Below are positions 10,256 through 23,185 of a DNA stretch of 64,000 nucleotides, in pieces (the stretch's first letter is position 1; every line of letters starts with the position of its first letter). Position numbers and translations under genes: made by a program. Location of the stretch: contig NZ_AP022586.1 in the NCBI RefSeq assembly GCF_010731695.1, positions 1,984,001 to 2,048,000 on the forward strand. Reading direction: 5' to 3'. The stretch comes from Mycolicibacterium litorale (GTDB taxonomy: Bacteria > Actinomycetota > Actinomycetes > Mycobacteriales > Mycobacteriaceae). The notes beneath the pieces were generated by a model. It worked only from the letters and a program-made list of their open reading frames with translations, did no database searches and had not been told where the DNA came from.

Positions 10256-11233
10256 TCAGGCGTCTTCGAGCAGGTCGGGCGTCACCGCGGACTCGGTGTC
10301 CGGGATGCCGTCCTGTTTGGCCTTGCGGTCCGCCATCGACAACAGCCGTCGAATGCGGCCCGCCACAGCATCTTTCGTCATCGGCGGATCGGCAAGCCGG
10401 CCCAGTTCCTCGAGCGAGGCCTGGCGGTGCTCGACGCGCAGCTTGCCCGCGGTGGCCAGGTGGTCGGGCACGGTGTCACCGAGGATCTGGAGTGCGCGCT
10501 CCACCCGCGCGGCCGCCGCGACCGCTGCGCGCGCCGAGCGGCGCAGGTTCGCATCGTCGAAGTTCGCCAGCCGGTTCGCGGTCGCCCGCACCTCACGCCG
10601 CATCCGGCGCTCTTCCCACGTCAGCCGGGTGTCCTGGGCGCCCATCCGGGTCAGCAGCGCACCGATCGCCTCCCCGTCGCGCACCACCACCCGGTCGCTG
10701 CCGCGCACCTCCCGCGCCTTGGCGCTCACCCCGAGCCTGCGGGCGGCCCCCACCAGCGCCAGCGCCGCCTCGGGACCCGGGCAACTCACCTCGAGCGCCG
10801 AGGAGCGCCCCGGTTCGGTCAGCGAACCGTGCGCCAGGAACGCGCCCCGCCAGGCGGCCTCCGCGTCGGCAACGCTGCCGCCCACCACCTGGGCCGGCAG
10901 ACCACGCACCGGGCGGCCCCGCAGATCCAGCAGCCCGGTCTGGCGGGCCAGCGCCTCACCGTCCTTGGCCACCCGCACCACGTACCGGGTGCCCTTGCGA
11001 ATACCGCTGGCGGACAACATGTGTACGACGGCGTTGTAGCCGTAGAGGTCGTAGATGTCCTTGCGCAGCCTGCGGGCGATGATCCCGAGGTCGACCTCGG
11101 CCTCGACCACCACCCGGCCGGACACGATGTGCAGTCCACCGGCGAAACGCAACAGCGACGCGACCTCGGCGCGGCGAGCGCTCACCGAGTTCACCACGAG
11201 TCGGCTCAGCTCGTCTTTGACCTCGGCTGTCAT
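10256..11233 (-). CDS. whiA: WhiA, sporulation/division transcription regulator
   Basis: WhiA combines a degenerate LAGLIDADG homing-endonuclease-like domain with a C-terminal helix-turn-helix. In actinobacteria it activates division and sporulation genes. The 325-residue protein starts [12 protein letters not shown] and contains [28 protein letters not shown] and the C-terminal DNA-binding segment [21 protein letters not shown] chose the ATG at 11233, which forms an ATGA overlap with the cuvA stop; an ATG two codons upstream is also possible. It is the last gene of the uvrC-rapZ-cuvA-whiA operon, a conserved actinobacterial arrangement. Confidence 0.96.
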   Translation of the reverse strand: MTAEVKDELSRLVVNSVSARRAEVASLLRFAGGLHIVSGRVVVEAEVDLGIIARRLRKDIYDLYGYNAVVHMLSASGIRKGTRYVVRVAKDGEALARQTGLLDLRGRPVRGLPAQVVGGSVADAEAAWRGAFLAHGSLTEPGRSSALEVSCPGPEAALALVGAARRLGVSAKAREVRGSDRVVVRDGEAIGALLTRMGAQDTRLTWEERRMRREVRATANRLANFDDANLRRSARAAVAAAARVERALQILGDTVPDHLATAGKLRVEHRQASLEELGRLADPPMTKDAVAGRIRRLLSMADRKAKQDGIPDTESAVTPDLLEDA

Positions 11234-12249
11234 CGCCACGAGTCGTCACCTCTCGGTCGGTTCGTCGGGGTGGAGGCAGTCGGCACCTCATCGCGGTCCC
11301 CCACCGCTCCGCGCAGCCGCACACCTTCGAGTGCCGCGGCCAGTCTTGCCGGATCATGTAAAGGTGTACCAGGTCGGCACACGTCCGCGAACTCCACTCG
11401 GGCATCGAGAATTCTCGCCGTCCGGCTCAGCTGGTCGCGTTCCCGGTCGCTGGGCACCCGGCTGGCGTCGACGATGATGTCGTGCACCGTGAAGTTCGGC
11501 GCATGCTGCGACAGCACGTGGATGTGCCGCTCGACGGAGAATCCGGCCGTCTCCCCCGGTTCGGCCGCCAGGTTGAGCACCAGGGCGCGGCGTGCGGCGG
11601 TGGCACGCAGCGCCGCGGCGAGTTCCGGCACCAGCACGTGCGGGATCACACTGGTGAACCACGACCCCGGCCCCAGCACCACCAGGTCGGCCGACATGAT
11701 CGCGTCCACGGCCTGCCGGGTGGCCGGCGGATTGCCCGGCAGCAGCCGCACCCGGCGCACCTTGCCGACGGTCGTCGCGATCGCGACCTGGCCACGGATC
11801 ACCCGGCTCATCCGGGGATCGGACTCCAGACCGGCGACGTCGGCCTCGATCTGCAGCGCAATCGGGCACATCGGCAGCACCCGGCCCTTCACGCCGAGCA
11901 CACGGCCCAGTTCGTCGAGCGCGGCGACCGGATCGGCCAGCACCTCTGAGAGGCCGGCCAGCATCAGGTTGCCGATCGGATGTCCGGCCAGCGCTCCGCT
12001 GCCGCCGAACCGGTGCTGAATGATGGTCGCCCACAACCGTCCGTGCGGACTGTCAGAAGCCAACGCCGCCAACGCCATTCGCAGATCACCGGGTGGCACG
12101 ACATCGAGTTCACTGCGCAGCCGGCCCGAGGACCCGCCGTCGTCGGCGACAGTGACCACCGCGGTGACGTGCGGGGTGAGCCGCCGCGCGGCGGACAGCG
12201 TCGCATACAGCCCGTGCCCACCGCCGAGGGCAACGATGCGAGGGCTCAT
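11230..12249 (-). CDS. cuvA: YvcK/CuvA family protein (gluconeogenesis factor-like)
   Basis: Member of the YvcK family, related in fold to 2-phospho-L-lactate transferase. In mycobacteria it is called CuvA and is linked to cell-wall growth and carbon-source use. The 339-residue protein begins [18 protein letters not shown], with a glycine-rich nucleotide/UDP-sugar binding loop. It then shows [25 protein letters not shown] and [15 protein letters not shown], all family hallmarks. ATG 12249 is chosen because homology starts there; it lies 25 bases after the rapZ stop. Catalytic activity in this family is uncertain. Confidence 0.94.
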   Translation of the reverse strand: MSPRIVALGGGHGLYATLSAARRLTPHVTAVVTVADDGGSSGRLRSELDVVPPGDLRMALAALASDSPHGRLWATIIQHRFGGSGALAGHPIGNLMLAGLSEVLADPVAALDELGRVLGVKGRVLPMCPIALQIEADVAGLESDPRMSRVIRGQVAIATTVGKVRRVRLLPGNPPATRQAVDAIMSADLVVLGPGSWFTSVIPHVLVPELAAALRATAARRALVLNLAAEPGETAGFSVERHIHVLSQHAPNFTVHDIIVDASRVPSDRERDQLSRTARILDARVEFADVCRPGTPLHDPARLAAALEGVRLRGAVGDRDEVPTASTPTNRPRGDDSWR

Positions 12250-12274
12250 CTGTCCTCCTCGCGTGCGGGGAAGC

Positions 12275-13219
12275 TCATTCGCGCCCCAGATCCCGGTGCA
12301 GCACCCGCACCGTGAGCTCGTCACCGCCTTGCAGACGCCCCGCCAACGCCTCGGCCATCGCCACACTGCGGTGCTTACCGCCGGTGCAGCCGATCGCGAC
12401 GGTCATGTAGCGCTTCCCCTCCCGCCGGTATCCGTCGATCACGACGTTCAGCAGTCGATGGTAGGTGTCGAGAAACTCCTCCGCGCCGGGCTGGCCCAGG
12501 ACGTAATCCCGCACGTCGGGATGCTGTCCGGTGTGCGGGCGCAGCGCGTCGACCCAGTGCGGGTTGGGCAGGAACCGCACGTCCATGACGGTGTCGGCGT
12601 CCATCGGCAGCCCGTACTTGTAGCCGAACGACTCCACGGTCACGCTGGTCTCCGCGACGACCTCTTCGCCGAAGGCACGCTCGATGCTCTCCCGCAGCGC
12701 ATGGACCGACAGCGTCGACGTGTCGATCACCAGATCGGCCGACGCGCGGACAGAGGCGAGCAGTGCGCGTTCCCGCGCGATGCCCTCGGCCAGCGTCTGG
12801 CCGCCCTGCAGGGGGTGGCTGCGCCGGTTCTGCTCATAACGGCGCACCAGGATGTCGTCGCTGGCCTCGAGGAACAGCACCCGGGGGGTGATGTCGCGGG
12901 TCGCCAGATCCCGCCGCACCCAGTCCAGGTCGCCGGTGAACCCGCGCGAACGCACGTCCATCACGACCGCCAACTGGGTGATGCGCGAACCGGCGGCCAG
13001 CCCCAGCTCCACCATGCGCGCGATCAGCTCCGGCGGCAGGTTGTCGGCGACGTACCAGCCCAGATCCTCGAGCACCTTGGCCGCGGTCCCGCGGCCGGCT
13101 CCGGACAGCCCGGTCACGAGGACGACGTCGATCCCCGATTCCGGGTGATCCACATCCCCCTCGACGCCCCCGTCGACACTGCCGTTGCGCAGCTGCTCGC
13201 TCATATTCGACTCTGTCAT
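12275..13219 (-). CDS. rapZ: RapZ/YvcJ family nucleotide-binding protein
   Basis: P-loop protein of the RapZ (YvcJ) family. In E. coli RapZ is an RNase E adapter controlling glmS; the role in actinobacteria is less clear. The 314-residue protein has the Walker-A-like loop [10 protein letters not shown] near residues 37-46, [22 protein letters not shown] in the middle, and the C-terminal [15 protein letters not shown] motif. About 28 acidic residues precede the core. Its ATG lies in an ATGA overlap with the uvrC stop. Confidence 0.94.
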   Translation of the reverse strand: MTESNMSEQLRNGSVDGGVEGDVDHPESGIDVVLVTGLSGAGRGTAAKVLEDLGWYVADNLPPELIARMVELGLAAGSRITQLAVVMDVRSRGFTGDLDWVRRDLATRDITPRVLFLEASDDILVRRYEQNRRSHPLQGGQTLAEGIARERALLASVRASADLVIDTSTLSVHALRESIERAFGEEVVAETSVTVESFGYKYGLPMDADTVMDVRFLPNPHWVDALRPHTGQHPDVRDYVLGQPGAEEFLDTYHRLLNVVIDGYRREGKRYMTVAIGCTGGKHRSVAMAEALAGRLQGGDELTVRVLHRDLGRE

Positions 13220-15222
13220 CCCGATGCCCTGCGTTGATCATCCTCGATGACCGCTGCCACCGCGCCCGAATCGGCTGGCGCGTCCTGCGGCGCCCCCAGC
13301 GCCTCCAGCACCGCCCGCGCGGTGGCCACACCGATTCCCGGCACCGCGGTGATCTCCTCGACCGACGCCTCCTTCAGCCGCGCCACCGAACCGAAGTGCG
13401 TGACCAACGCCTTGCGCCGGTGCTCGCCGAGCCCGCGCACCGAGTCCAGCGCCGACGCCGTCATCCGCTTGGACCGCTTGCTGCGGTGGTAGGCGATGGC
13501 GAACCGGTGCGCCTCGTCGCGGACCCGCTGCAGCAGGTAGAGCCCCTCGCTGTTGCGGGGGAAGATCACCGGGTCGGGCTCGGCGGGCACCCACACCTCC
13601 TCGAGGCGTTTGGCCAGACCGATCACGGCCACGTCGCTGATCCCCAGATCGTCGAGCACCGCCTGCGCGGCGTTGACCTGCGGCGCGCCGCCGTCGACGA
13701 CGAACAGGTTCGGCGGGTAGGCGAACTTGCGCGATTTGCCCTCGGCGGACAGTTCCGTCGGATGCTGGGTGTCGTGCAGGTGGCGGTAGAACCGGCGCCG
13801 CGTGACCTCGGCGATCGACGCGACGTCGTCGCTGCGGCCGTCGCCTGCGGCCTCGCGGATCGCATAGTGCCGGTAGTCCGATTTGCGGGGCAACCCGTCC
13901 TCGAACACCACCAGCGACGCCACCACATCGGTGCCCTGGACGTGGCTGATGTCGACGCACTCGATCCGCAGCGGTGCGTCGGCCAGACCGAGGTTCTCCT
14001 GAATGCTCTGCAGCGCAGCGGTTCTGGCGGTGAAGTCGCCGGCCCGCTTGAGTTTGTGCTGGGCCAGCGCGTCCTGGGCGTTGCGTTTGACCGTATCGGC
14101 CAGCGCCTTCTTGTCGCCGCGTTGCGCCACCCGCAGGCTGACCCGCGAACCCCGCAGGCCGGTCAGCCACGCGGCCAGTTCGTCGGAGTTGTCCGGCAGG
14201 CACGGCACCAGCACCTGCCGCGGCACCGGATTGGTCGCCTCGTCGAGCGCGTTGTCGCCGGCCACGCCGAGCTCGGCCTGCTCGCCGTAGAACTGGGTGA
14301 GGAACTGCTCGACCAGCTGCGCCTGGCTGGATTCGCCCGGCTCCCCGGACTTCTCGACGATCCAGCCGCGCTGGCCGCGCACGCGGCCGCCGCGGACGTG
14401 GAACACCTGGACGGCCGCCTCCAGATCGTCGTCGGCGAAGGCCACCACGTCGGCGTCGGTGCCGTCGCCGAACACCACCGCCTGCTTCTCCAGCGCGCGT
14501 TTGAGCGCACCGATGTTGTCCCGCAACCGCGCTGCGCGTTCGAAGTCGAGCTGTTCGGCCGCCTCGGTCATCTGCAGTTCCATGTCGCGGGCCAGGCGGT
14601 CGGTCTTGCCGGCGAGGAAGTCGCAGAAGTCGAGGACGATGCGGCGGTGCTCCTCCGCGCTGACCCGCCCGACGCACGGCGCCGAACACTTGTCGATGTA
14701 GCCCAGCAGACACGGCCGGTCGATCTGGCTGTGCCGCTTGAACACTCCGGCCGAACAGGTGCGCGCCGGGAACACCCGGGTCAACAGGTCCAGCGTCTCG
14801 CGGATCGCCCAGGCGTGCGAGTAGGGCCCGAAGTAGCGCACACCCTTGCGGCGCGGGCCCCGGTACACCATCAGCCGGGGGTACTCCTCGTTGAGGGTGA
14901 CGGCCAGGACCGGATACGACTTGTCGTCGCGGTATCTGATGTTGAACCGCGGATCGAACTCCTTGATCCAGTTGTATTCGAGTTGCAGCGCCTCGACTTC
15001 GGTGGTGACGACGGTCCACTCGACGCTGCCCGCGGTGGTCACCATCTGCCGGGTCCGTGGGGCCAGGCTGGTGATGTCGGCGAAGTACGACGTGAGCCGA
15101 CTGCGCAGGTTTTTGGCCTTGCCGACGTAGATCACCCGGCCGTGCGGATCGCGGAACCGGTACACACCGGGCTGCACGGGGATCGACCCGGGCGCCGGCC
15201 GGTACGTCGCTGGATCGGGCAC
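13216..15222 (-). CDS. uvrC: Excinuclease ABC subunit C
   Basis: UvrC makes both incisions around a lesion in UvrABC nucleotide excision repair. The 668 residues show the N-terminal GIY-YIG nuclease domain ([20 protein letters not shown]), a UVR/UvrB-binding helix pair around [21 protein letters not shown], and the RNase H-like second nuclease domain ([31 protein letters not shown]). C-terminal helix-hairpin-helix motifs are present ([21 protein letters not shown]). The GTG start at 15222 has TAATCT six bases upstream, consistent with a leaderless mRNA. It is the first gene of the operon with rapZ, cuvA and whiA. Confidence 0.98.
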   Translation of the reverse strand: MPDPATYRPAPGSIPVQPGVYRFRDPHGRVIYVGKAKNLRSRLTSYFADITSLAPRTRQMVTTAGSVEWTVVTTEVEALQLEYNWIKEFDPRFNIRYRDDKSYPVLAVTLNEEYPRLMVYRGPRRKGVRYFGPYSHAWAIRETLDLLTRVFPARTCSAGVFKRHSQIDRPCLLGYIDKCSAPCVGRVSAEEHRRIVLDFCDFLAGKTDRLARDMELQMTEAAEQLDFERAARLRDNIGALKRALEKQAVVFGDGTDADVVAFADDDLEAAVQVFHVRGGRVRGQRGWIVEKSGEPGESSQAQLVEQFLTQFYGEQAELGVAGDNALDEATNPVPRQVLVPCLPDNSDELAAWLTGLRGSRVSLRVAQRGDKKALADTVKRNAQDALAQHKLKRAGDFTARTAALQSIQENLGLADAPLRIECVDISHVQGTDVVASLVVFEDGLPRKSDYRHYAIREAAGDGRSDDVASIAEVTRRRFYRHLHDTQHPTELSAEGKSRKFAYPPNLFVVDGGAPQVNAAQAVLDDLGISDVAVIGLAKRLEEVWVPAEPDPVIFPRNSEGLYLLQRVRDEAHRFAIAYHRSKRSKRMTASALDSVRGLGEHRRKALVTHFGSVARLKEASVEEITAVPGIGVATARAVLEALGAPQDAPADSGAVAAVIEDDQRRASG

Positions 15223-15228
15223 GTTCCC

Positions 15229-15234
15229 AGATTA
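15229..15234 (-). promoter_or_regulatory. Possible -10 element (TAATCT) for the uvrC operon
   Basis: TAATCT on the minus strand ends six bases before the GTG of uvrC, so transcription would begin at or next to the start codon. It lies in the 85-base divergent gap shared with ggt. Confidence 0.5.
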
Positions 15235-15295
15235 CTGCGGCGGGTCGGACGGTCAGGACCGGTGCGACCCGCGGACAGGCCGCACATGACTCCGC

Positions 15296-15301
15296 TACCG
15301 T
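15296..15301 (+). promoter_or_regulatory. Possible -10 element (TACCGT) for ggt
   Basis: TACCGT ends six bases before GTG 15308, the leaderless spacing. This favours GTG 15308 over the in-frame ATG at 15314. Confidence 0.45.
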
Positions 15302-15307
15302 CGAAGG

Positions 15308-17284
15308 GTGCGGATGCTGACCCCGGTGCAGAAGCTCACCGCCCTGCTCGGAGGGGTCGTGTTGATCGTGGCCGGGTGTTCCGATGCCCAACAGCCCCCA
15401 CCGACCCCGGCGCCGGTCCCCTGCGAAATGGTGTCGAACGGCACCCCGACCCCGAAGACGCCCGCCGCGTCACCGTCGGCCGAAACACCCCCCGACCTGG
15501 CCAACGAGCCCGAGATCGAGACCGGCTACCGCAAGGACATGACCCCGGTGCGCACCGCCCGTTACTCGGTGGTGACGGCCAACCCGCTGGCGACCCAGGC
15601 GGCGTGCCGGGTGCTGCGCGACGGCGGGACGGCGGCCGACGCGCTGGTGACCGCGCAGGCGATGCTCGGGCTCGTCGAACCGCAGTCCTCGGGGATCGGG
15701 GGCGGCGGCTTCCTGCTCTACTACGACGCCGCATCCGGCCGGATCCAGGCCTACGACGGCCGCGAGGTCGCGCCCGCCGCGGCCACCGAGAACTACCTGC
15801 GGTGGGTGAGCGACACCGACCGCACTGCCCCGAAACCCGACGCGCGGGCGTCCGGGCGATCGATCGGGGTCCCGGGCATCGTGCGGATGCTGCAGACCGT
15901 CCACGACGCGCACGGCAAGTCGACGTGGCGGGAGCTGTTCGATCCCGCCGTCTCCCTGGCCGACGACGGGTTCGACGTCAGCCCGCGCCTGGCGGCGGCG
16001 ATCGCCGACAGCCGCACCGAGCTGCGCCTCGATCGCGCGGCGGGCGCGTACTTCCTCAACGCCGACGGCAGCCCGAAGGTCCCGGGTAGCCGCCTCACCA
16101 ACCCGGCCTACGCGAAAACCCTGGGCGCGATCGCGACCCAGGGTGCCGACGCCTTCTACACCGGCGCGATCGCGGAGGCCGTCGTCGAGGCCGCCGCGGA
16201 CACCTCGGGCGGACGCACGCCCGGCATGATGACCCTCGAGGATCTCGCCCGCTACACCGTCGAGGTCCGCGAGCCGCTGTGCCGGCCGTACCGCGGCAAG
16301 GAGATCTGCGGGATGCCACCGCCGTCGTCGGGCGGTATCGCGGTGCTCGCGACGCTCGGCATGCTCGAGCGGTTCCCGATGAACAAGTACCGGCCCGACG
16401 ACATCGACCTCAACGGCGGCAGGCCCGACGTGATGGGCGTGCACCTCATCTCCGAAGCCGAACGCCTCGCCTACGCCGACCGGGACCGCTACGTCGCCGA
16501 CACCGCGTTCGTCCCGCTGCCGGGCGGCACACCGGACACCCTGCTGAACAACGCCTATCTGGGGGGCCGTTCGGCGCTGATCTCCGAGCAGCGCACCATG
16601 GGGACCGCCAAACCCGGTGAGTTCGGGCCGCCCGCCGCGCCCACGCCGCAACCCCCGGAGCACGGGACCAGCCAGGTCAGCATCGTCGACTCGTACGGCA
16701 ACGCGGCGTCGCTGACCACCACCGTCGAATCGGCGTTCGGTTCGTTCCACATGGTCGACGGCTTCCTGCTGAACAACCAGCTGACCGACTTCTCCGCCGA
16801 ACCCGCCGGGCCCGACGGCGTTCCGGTGGCCAACCGGGTCGAACCCGGTAAGCGGCCGCGCAGCACCATGGCCCCCACGCTGGTGTTCGACAAACCGCCC
16901 GGCCCGCCGGGCACCCGGGGTCCGCTCTACGCGGTCGTCGGCTCCCCCGGCGGTGCGGTGATCATCCAGTTCGTCGTGAAAACCGTTGTGGGCATGCTGG
17001 ACTGGGGCCTGGATCCGCAGCAGGCGGTCGGCATGGTCGACTTCGGCGCCGACAACACCCCCGAGACCAACGTCGGCGGCGAACACCCCAACATCGACGT
17101 CTCCGACAACGGCGACCATGATCCGCTCGTGACGGGGCTGCGCAGACTGGGCCACCGCGTCGACCTGGCCGACCAGTCCAGCGGACTCTCGGTGATCGTC
17201 CGGGACCAGCAGGGCTGGATCGGCGGTGCGGACCCCCGCCGCGAGGGAATGGTCATGGGCGACGGTCGGCGGGCAGGAGCGTAG
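15308..17284 (+). CDS. ggt: Gamma-glutamyltransferase, lipoprotein precursor
   Basis: Ntn-hydrolase that removes or transfers the gamma-glutamyl group of glutathione-like peptides; it self-cleaves into two subunits. The N-terminus is a lipoprotein signal with lipobox LIVAGC, followed by a proline-rich linker, so it should be anchored outside the cytoplasmic membrane. Family motifs are GGTAADALVTAQAMLGLVEP, SSGIGGGGFLLYY and GSPGGAVII. The predicted autocatalytic nucleophile is Thr454 in HGTSQVSIVD, aligning with the E. coli cleavage threonine. At 658 residues it is somewhat longer than E. coli GGT because of the linker. It is divergent from uvrC. Confidence 0.93.
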   Translation: MRMLTPVQKLTALLGGVVLIVAGCSDAQQPPPTPAPVPCEMVSNGTPTPKTPAASPSAETPPDLANEPEIETGYRKDMTPVRTARYSVVTANPLATQAACRVLRDGGTAADALVTAQAMLGLVEPQSSGIGGGGFLLYYDAASGRIQAYDGREVAPAAATENYLRWVSDTDRTAPKPDARASGRSIGVPGIVRMLQTVHDAHGKSTWRELFDPAVSLADDGFDVSPRLAAAIADSRTELRLDRAAGAYFLNADGSPKVPGSRLTNPAYAKTLGAIATQGADAFYTGAIAEAVVEAAADTSGGRTPGMMTLEDLARYTVEVREPLCRPYRGKEICGMPPPSSGGIAVLATLGMLERFPMNKYRPDDIDLNGGRPDVMGVHLISEAERLAYADRDRYVADTAFVPLPGGTPDTLLNNAYLGGRSALISEQRTMGTAKPGEFGPPAAPTPQPPEHGTSQVSIVDSYGNAASLTTTVESAFGSFHMVDGFLLNNQLTDFSAEPAGPDGVPVANRVEPGKRPRSTMAPTLVFDKPPGPPGTRGPLYAVVGSPGGAVIIQFVVKTVVGMLDWGLDPQQAVGMVDFGADNTPETNVGGEHPNIDVSDNGDHDPLVTGLRRLGHRVDLADQSSGLSVIVRDQQGWIGGADPRREGMVMGDGRRAGA

Positions 17285-17306
17285 CCACTTTGGGAAGTCG
17301 GACCGA

Positions 17307-17756
17307 GTGACCGCACCACGCGTGACCCGGCTGACCGAAGCGAACTGGCGTGAGTTCGCCGTCGTGCGGTTGCGCGCCCTGACCGATTCGCTGGGCGTGG
17401 ACGACCCCCAGTACCGGCACGAATCGTCGTTCACCGCCGCGCAGTGGCGCCGCCGGCTGCGCGAACACGCCCAGTTCACGGTGTTGATCGACGGCCGCCC
17501 GGCCGGGCTGATCAGCGCGCAGCGGGAGAACGCGGAGTCGGTGTACCTGTACTCGCTGTGGCTGGATCCCGACGCGCGCGGGCACGGCCTGGCGCGGCCG
17601 CTGGTCGAGGCGGCGGTGGACTGGGCGCGCACCCAGCGCGTGCGGACCGTGACGTTGCGGGTCGCCGCCGACAACACGGTCGCGCGAGGGGTGTACGAGA
17701 GCATGGGTTTCCGCGTCGCCGCAGCGCTCGTGGGCCCACGCCACGAGCTGGCGATG

Positions 17757-17771
<15 letters not shown>
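17307..17771 (+). CDS. GNAT-family N-acetyltransferase
   Basis: A 154-residue acetyl-CoA-dependent acyltransferase of unknown substrate. The GNAT core is clear: VYLYSLWLDPDARGHGLARP carries the acetyl-CoA pyrophosphate-binding loop (R-G-H-G-L-A). It is followed by VTLRVAADNTVARGVYESMGF, the usual beta5/alpha4 segment. GTG 17307 is chosen because it is 22 bases after the ggt stop, with GGGAAG upstream, and gives a full GNAT fold; the longer frame from 17226 would overlap ggt. The 3' end overlaps the convergent PH-domain gene by 15 bases. Confidence 0.88.
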
Positions 17772-20013
<2,242 letters not shown>

Positions 20014-20111
20014 CCTCTGCCACCCTTACCGGTCCCGCACGCGCGGAACCAGGAGAAATCAACGTCCTCGCTTCAGTATGAACCACCGGGGCGCGTCGAA
20101 TATTGCCAGTG

Positions 20112-20723
20112 TTACTCAGTGGACGTGCTCATCAGCCGTTCGACGTATTTCGCGATGACGTCGACCTCCAGGTTCACCGGGGTCCCGATGGGCGCGGTCC
20201 CGAGCGTGGTGAGGTTGCGGGTGGTGGGGATCAACGACACCTCGAACCAGTCGTTTTCCGAGGCACGACCCAGAGCGGATACGGTCAGGGAGACGCCGTC
20301 GACGGTGATCGAACCCTTCTCGACGACGTAACGCGCGAGCGCGCTGGGCAGCGCGATGCGCACGACCTCCCAGTGTTCGGACGGTGTGCGCGCAATCACA
20401 TGACCGGTGCCGTCGACGTGGCCCTGCACGATGTGTCCGCCGAGGCGGCTGTTGACGGCGGCGGCGCGTTCGAGGTTGACGTGGCTGCCCACTCCGACGA
20501 CGCCCAGGCTGGAGCGATCGAGCGTCTCGCCCATCACATCCGCGGTGAACACCCCGCCCGGCTGGATCTCGACGACGGTCAGACAGACCCCGTTGACGGC
20601 GATCGAGTCACCGTGGCCGGCGTCGGCGGTGACGACCGGGCCGCGGATCACCAACCGCGCGGCGTCCGCGAGGTCTTCTTTGCCGACGACCTCGCCCACT
20701 TCTTCGACGATTCCCGTGAACAC
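20112..20723 (-). CDS. ribE: Riboflavin synthase, alpha chain
   Basis: Dismutates two lumazine molecules to riboflavin, the final step. The 203-residue protein has two homologous lumazine-binding domains, starting MFTGIVEEVGEV and GHIVQGHVDGTGHV. The conserved NGVCLTV and DGVSLTV turns are present. The GTG start has TAGCCT six bases upstream, so the mRNA is probably leaderless, and no FMN riboswitch is visible in the short gap to lprG. The gene is often named ribC in mycobacteria. Confidence 0.97.
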   Translation of the reverse strand: MFTGIVEEVGEVVGKEDLADAARLVIRGPVVTADAGHGDSIAVNGVCLTVVEIQPGGVFTADVMGETLDRSSLGVVGVGSHVNLERAAAVNSRLGGHIVQGHVDGTGHVIARTPSEHWEVVRIALPSALARYVVEKGSITVDGVSLTVSALGRASENDWFEVSLIPTTRNLTTLGTAPIGTPVNLEVDVIAKYVERLMSTSTE

Positions 20724-20729
20724 GCGACC

Positions 20730-20735
20730 AGGCTA
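20730..20735 (-). promoter_or_regulatory. Possible -10 element (TAGCCT) for ribE
   Basis: TAGCCT on the minus strand ends six bases before the ribE GTG, the leaderless pattern seen throughout the window. Confidence 0.45.
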
Positions 20736-20794
20736 GTCCCCGCAGCGGGTGGCCCGCGCCGACAGCGCAACCGGGCACCCGGGCGCTCACCCTC

Positions 20795-20800
20795 TACGAT
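20795..20800 (+). promoter_or_regulatory. Possible -10 element (TACGAT) for lprG-p55
   Basis: TACGAT ends six bases before the lprG ATG, so transcription would start at the A of ATG. No Shine-Dalgarno sequence precedes the ATG, which supports a leaderless reading. Confidence 0.5.
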
Positions 20801-20806
20801 GCAGTC

Positions 20807-21517
20807 ATGCCGACGAGCTCTCGCCATGCTGCCCAGGCCTTCATCGCCGTCCTCCTCGCCGCCGCGCTGTTCGTCGCCGGCTGCTCCTCGTCCTCGGACG
20901 ATTCCGACAAACCGCTGCCCGACGCCGCGACGTTGCTGCAGCAATCCACCCAGACCACGCGCGATCTGCAGAGCGTGCACCTGAAGCTGACCGTGCAGGG
21001 CACCATCGAGCAGTTGCCGATCGAATCGCTGGAAGGCGATCTGACCAACACGCCCGCGGTCGCCGCCTCCGGCAAGGCCAACATCGTGTTCCTCGGCCAG
21101 CGCCTCGACGGCGTGGAGTTCGTGGTCGCCGACGGCAACCTGTACGGCGCCATCAGCGCCGGCAGCTTCCAGGACTTCGGCCCCGCGGCCGACATCTACG
21201 ACGTCGCGGCCATCCTCAGCCCGGAGAAGGGCCTGGCCAACGTCCTCGCCAACTTCAGCGATCCGAAGGCCGACGGCCGCGAGAACGTCAGCGGCGTCGA
21301 CACGGTGCGTGTCACCGGCACCGTCAGCGCCGAGGCGGTCAACGCCATCGCCCCGCAGATCGGTGCGACCGGCCCGGTGCCCGCGACGGCGTGGATCGAA
21401 GAGGAAGGCAGCCACAACCTGGCGCAGGCCAAGCTCGAGCCGAGCCCGGGCAACAGCGTCACGATGACGCTGTCGGACTGGGGTAAGCAGGTCACCGTCA
21501 CAAAGCCGGCGGTGTGA
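20807..21517 (+). CDS. lprG: Lipoprotein LprG
   Basis: Cell-envelope lipoprotein that carries triacylated (glyco)lipids such as lipoarabinomannan precursors towards the outer mycomembrane together with the P55 transporter. The 236-residue precursor has a signal peptide with lipobox LFVAGC (lipidated Cys26) and a Ser/Asp-rich linker. A LppX/LprG lipid-binding domain follows (starting around [20 protein letters not shown], ending [10 protein letters not shown]). The stop overlaps the p55 start by one base (TGATG), the conserved lprG-p55 operon. Confidence 0.95.
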   Translation: MPTSSRHAAQAFIAVLLAAALFVAGCSSSSDDSDKPLPDAATLLQQSTQTTRDLQSVHLKLTVQGTIEQLPIESLEGDLTNTPAVAASGKANIVFLGQRLDGVEFVVADGNLYGAISAGSFQDFGPAADIYDVAAILSPEKGLANVLANFSDPKADGRENVSGVDTVRVTGTVSAEAVNAIAPQIGATGPVPATAWIEEEGSHNLAQAKLEPSPGNSVTMTLSDWGKQVTVTKPAV

Positions 21518-23184
21518 TGACGAGCGCGGCCACCGATCCGGCGACCACGAGCCGCAGCCGCCGGATCGCGATCAGCGCGGGCAGCCTCGCGGTTCTGCTC
21601 GGGGCGCTCGACACCTATGTCGTGGTGACGATCATCCGCGACATCATGTTCGACATCGGCATCGCGATCAATCAGATCCAGCGGGTCACGCCGATCATCA
21701 CCTGGTATCTGCTGGGCTACATCGCCGCGATGCCCCTGCTGGGCCGCGCGTCGGACCGGTTCGGCCGCAAGTTCGTCCTGCAGCTCAGCCTCGCCGGGTT
21801 CGCGCTCGGCTCGGTGATCACCGCACTGTCCAACGACCTGATCCCGATGGTCATCGGCCGCACCATCCAGGGCACGGCCAGCGGTGCGCTGCTGCCGGTC
21901 ACGCTGGCGCTGGCCGCCGATCTGTGGGCCGCCCGCAACCGCGCCTCGGTGCTCGGCGGCATCGGCGCGGCCCAGGAACTCGGCAGCGTGCTCGGCCCGC
22001 TCTACGGCATCGCCGTGGTGGCCGCGCTGAACACCTGGCGCGACGTGTTCTGGATCAACGTGCCGCTCGCGGCGATCGCGATGGTGATGATCCACTTCAG
22101 CCTCCCGGCCCGGCAGAAATCCGACCGTCCCGAACGCGTCGACGTCGCCGGTGGCCTGCTCCTTGCGCTGGCGCTCGGGATGGCCGTGATCGGGCTGTAC
22201 AACCCGGCGCCGGACGGGAAGCAGATCCTGCCGCCGTACGGTCCGCCGGTGCTGATCGGCGCCGCGGTGGCGGCGGTCGCGTTCTTCGTGTGGGAGCGCT
22301 TCGCCCGCACCCGGCTGATCGAACCGGCCGGTGTGCACTTCCGGCCGTTCCTGGCGGCGCTGGGCGCGTCGCTCTGCGCCGGTGCGGCGCTGATGGTGAC
22401 GCTGGTCAACGTCGAACTGTTCGGCCAGGGCATCCTCGGCCAGAGCCAGAACGAGGCGGCCTTCCTGCTGCTGCGCTTCCTGGTGGCACTGCCGATCGGG
22501 GCGCTGCTCGGCGGCTGGCTCGCGAGCCGCGTCGGTGACCGGCTGGTGGCGTTCGCCGGCCTGCTGATCGCCGCGGGCGGGTACTTCCTGATCTCGAAGT
22601 GGCCGGTCGACCTGTTGTCGGCCCGCCACGACCTGGGCTTCATCAGCCTGCCGGTCCTGGACACCGACCTGGTGATCGCCGGGATCGGCCTCGGCCTGGT
22701 CATCGGCCCGCTGACCTCGGCGACGTTGCGGGTGGTGCCCGCCGCCCAGCACGGCATCGCCTCGGCCGCGGTCGTGGTGGCCCGCATGATCGGCATGCTG
22801 ATCGGTATCGCCGCGCTGTCCGCGTGGGGGCTGTACCGGCTCAACCAGCATCTGCAGACGCTGCCGTTCCCGCCGGGGGCGGACACGCTGGCCGAGCGGC
22901 TGGCCGCCGAGGCGGACCGCTACCGCGCGGCGTACGTCCTGCAGTACGGCGACATCTTCATGGTCACCGTGGTGGTGTGCATCGTCGGGGCGCTGCTCGG
23001 TCTCCTGATCAGCGGCCGCCACGAGCACGCCGACGAACCGATCGACGGGATCGATGAGGCCGACGTCGCCGCCGACGACACCCCCACCCAGTTCATCAAC
23101 GTGGCGGGTGGCCCGTCGGACGGCGATCAGACCGCGCAGCTGCCGCGGCAGACACCGCCCGGTAGGCACCGGCACGACGGCTGA
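21517..23184 (+). CDS. p55: P55 major facilitator superfamily efflux/lipid transporter
   Basis: Membrane transporter of the DHA2-type MFS family (about 14 membrane segments) that works with LprG in lipid export and contributes to drug tolerance. The 555-residue protein shows MFS signatures: [16 protein letters not shown] in TM1, [16 protein letters not shown] in the cytoplasmic loop, and [25 protein letters not shown] hydrophilic acidic C-terminal tail of about 45 residues follows the last helix. ATG 21517 overlaps the lprG stop; a GTG one codon earlier is also in frame. Confidence 0.94.
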   Translation: MTSAATDPATTSRSRRIAISAGSLAVLLGALDTYVVVTIIRDIMFDIGIAINQIQRVTPIITWYLLGYIAAMPLLGRASDRFGRKFVLQLSLAGFALGSVITALSNDLIPMVIGRTIQGTASGALLPVTLALAADLWAARNRASVLGGIGAAQELGSVLGPLYGIAVVAALNTWRDVFWINVPLAAIAMVMIHFSLPARQKSDRPERVDVAGGLLLALALGMAVIGLYNPAPDGKQILPPYGPPVLIGAAVAAVAFFVWERFARTRLIEPAGVHFRPFLAALGASLCAGAALMVTLVNVELFGQGILGQSQNEAAFLLLRFLVALPIGALLGGWLASRVGDRLVAFAGLLIAAGGYFLISKWPVDLLSARHDLGFISLPVLDTDLVIAGIGLGLVIGPLTSATLRVVPAAQHGIASAAVVVARMIGMLIGIAALSAWGLYRLNQHLQTLPFPPGADTLAERLAAEADRYRAAYVLQYGDIFMVTVVVCIVGALLGLLISGRHEHADEPIDGIDEADVAADDTPTQFINVAGGPSDGDQTAQLPRQTPPGRHRHDG

Positions 23185-23185
23185 G

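Noticed and set aside
10215..11082. Plus-strand open frames over whiA starting near the SOS-box remnant
   Set aside because: They are Arg/Pro/Ser-rich shadows of whiA; coding homology is on the minus strand.
12020..13237. Long plus-strand open frames opposite cuvA and rapZ (and similar ones opposite ppc, carB and uvrC)
   Set aside because: These are antisense shadows caused by high GC; their products are low-complexity and the minus-strand genes carry clear family motifs.
20724..20806. Possible FMN riboswitch before ribE
   Set aside because: The gap to lprG is only 83 bases, ribE appears leaderless, and none of the conserved RFN-element sequence is present.
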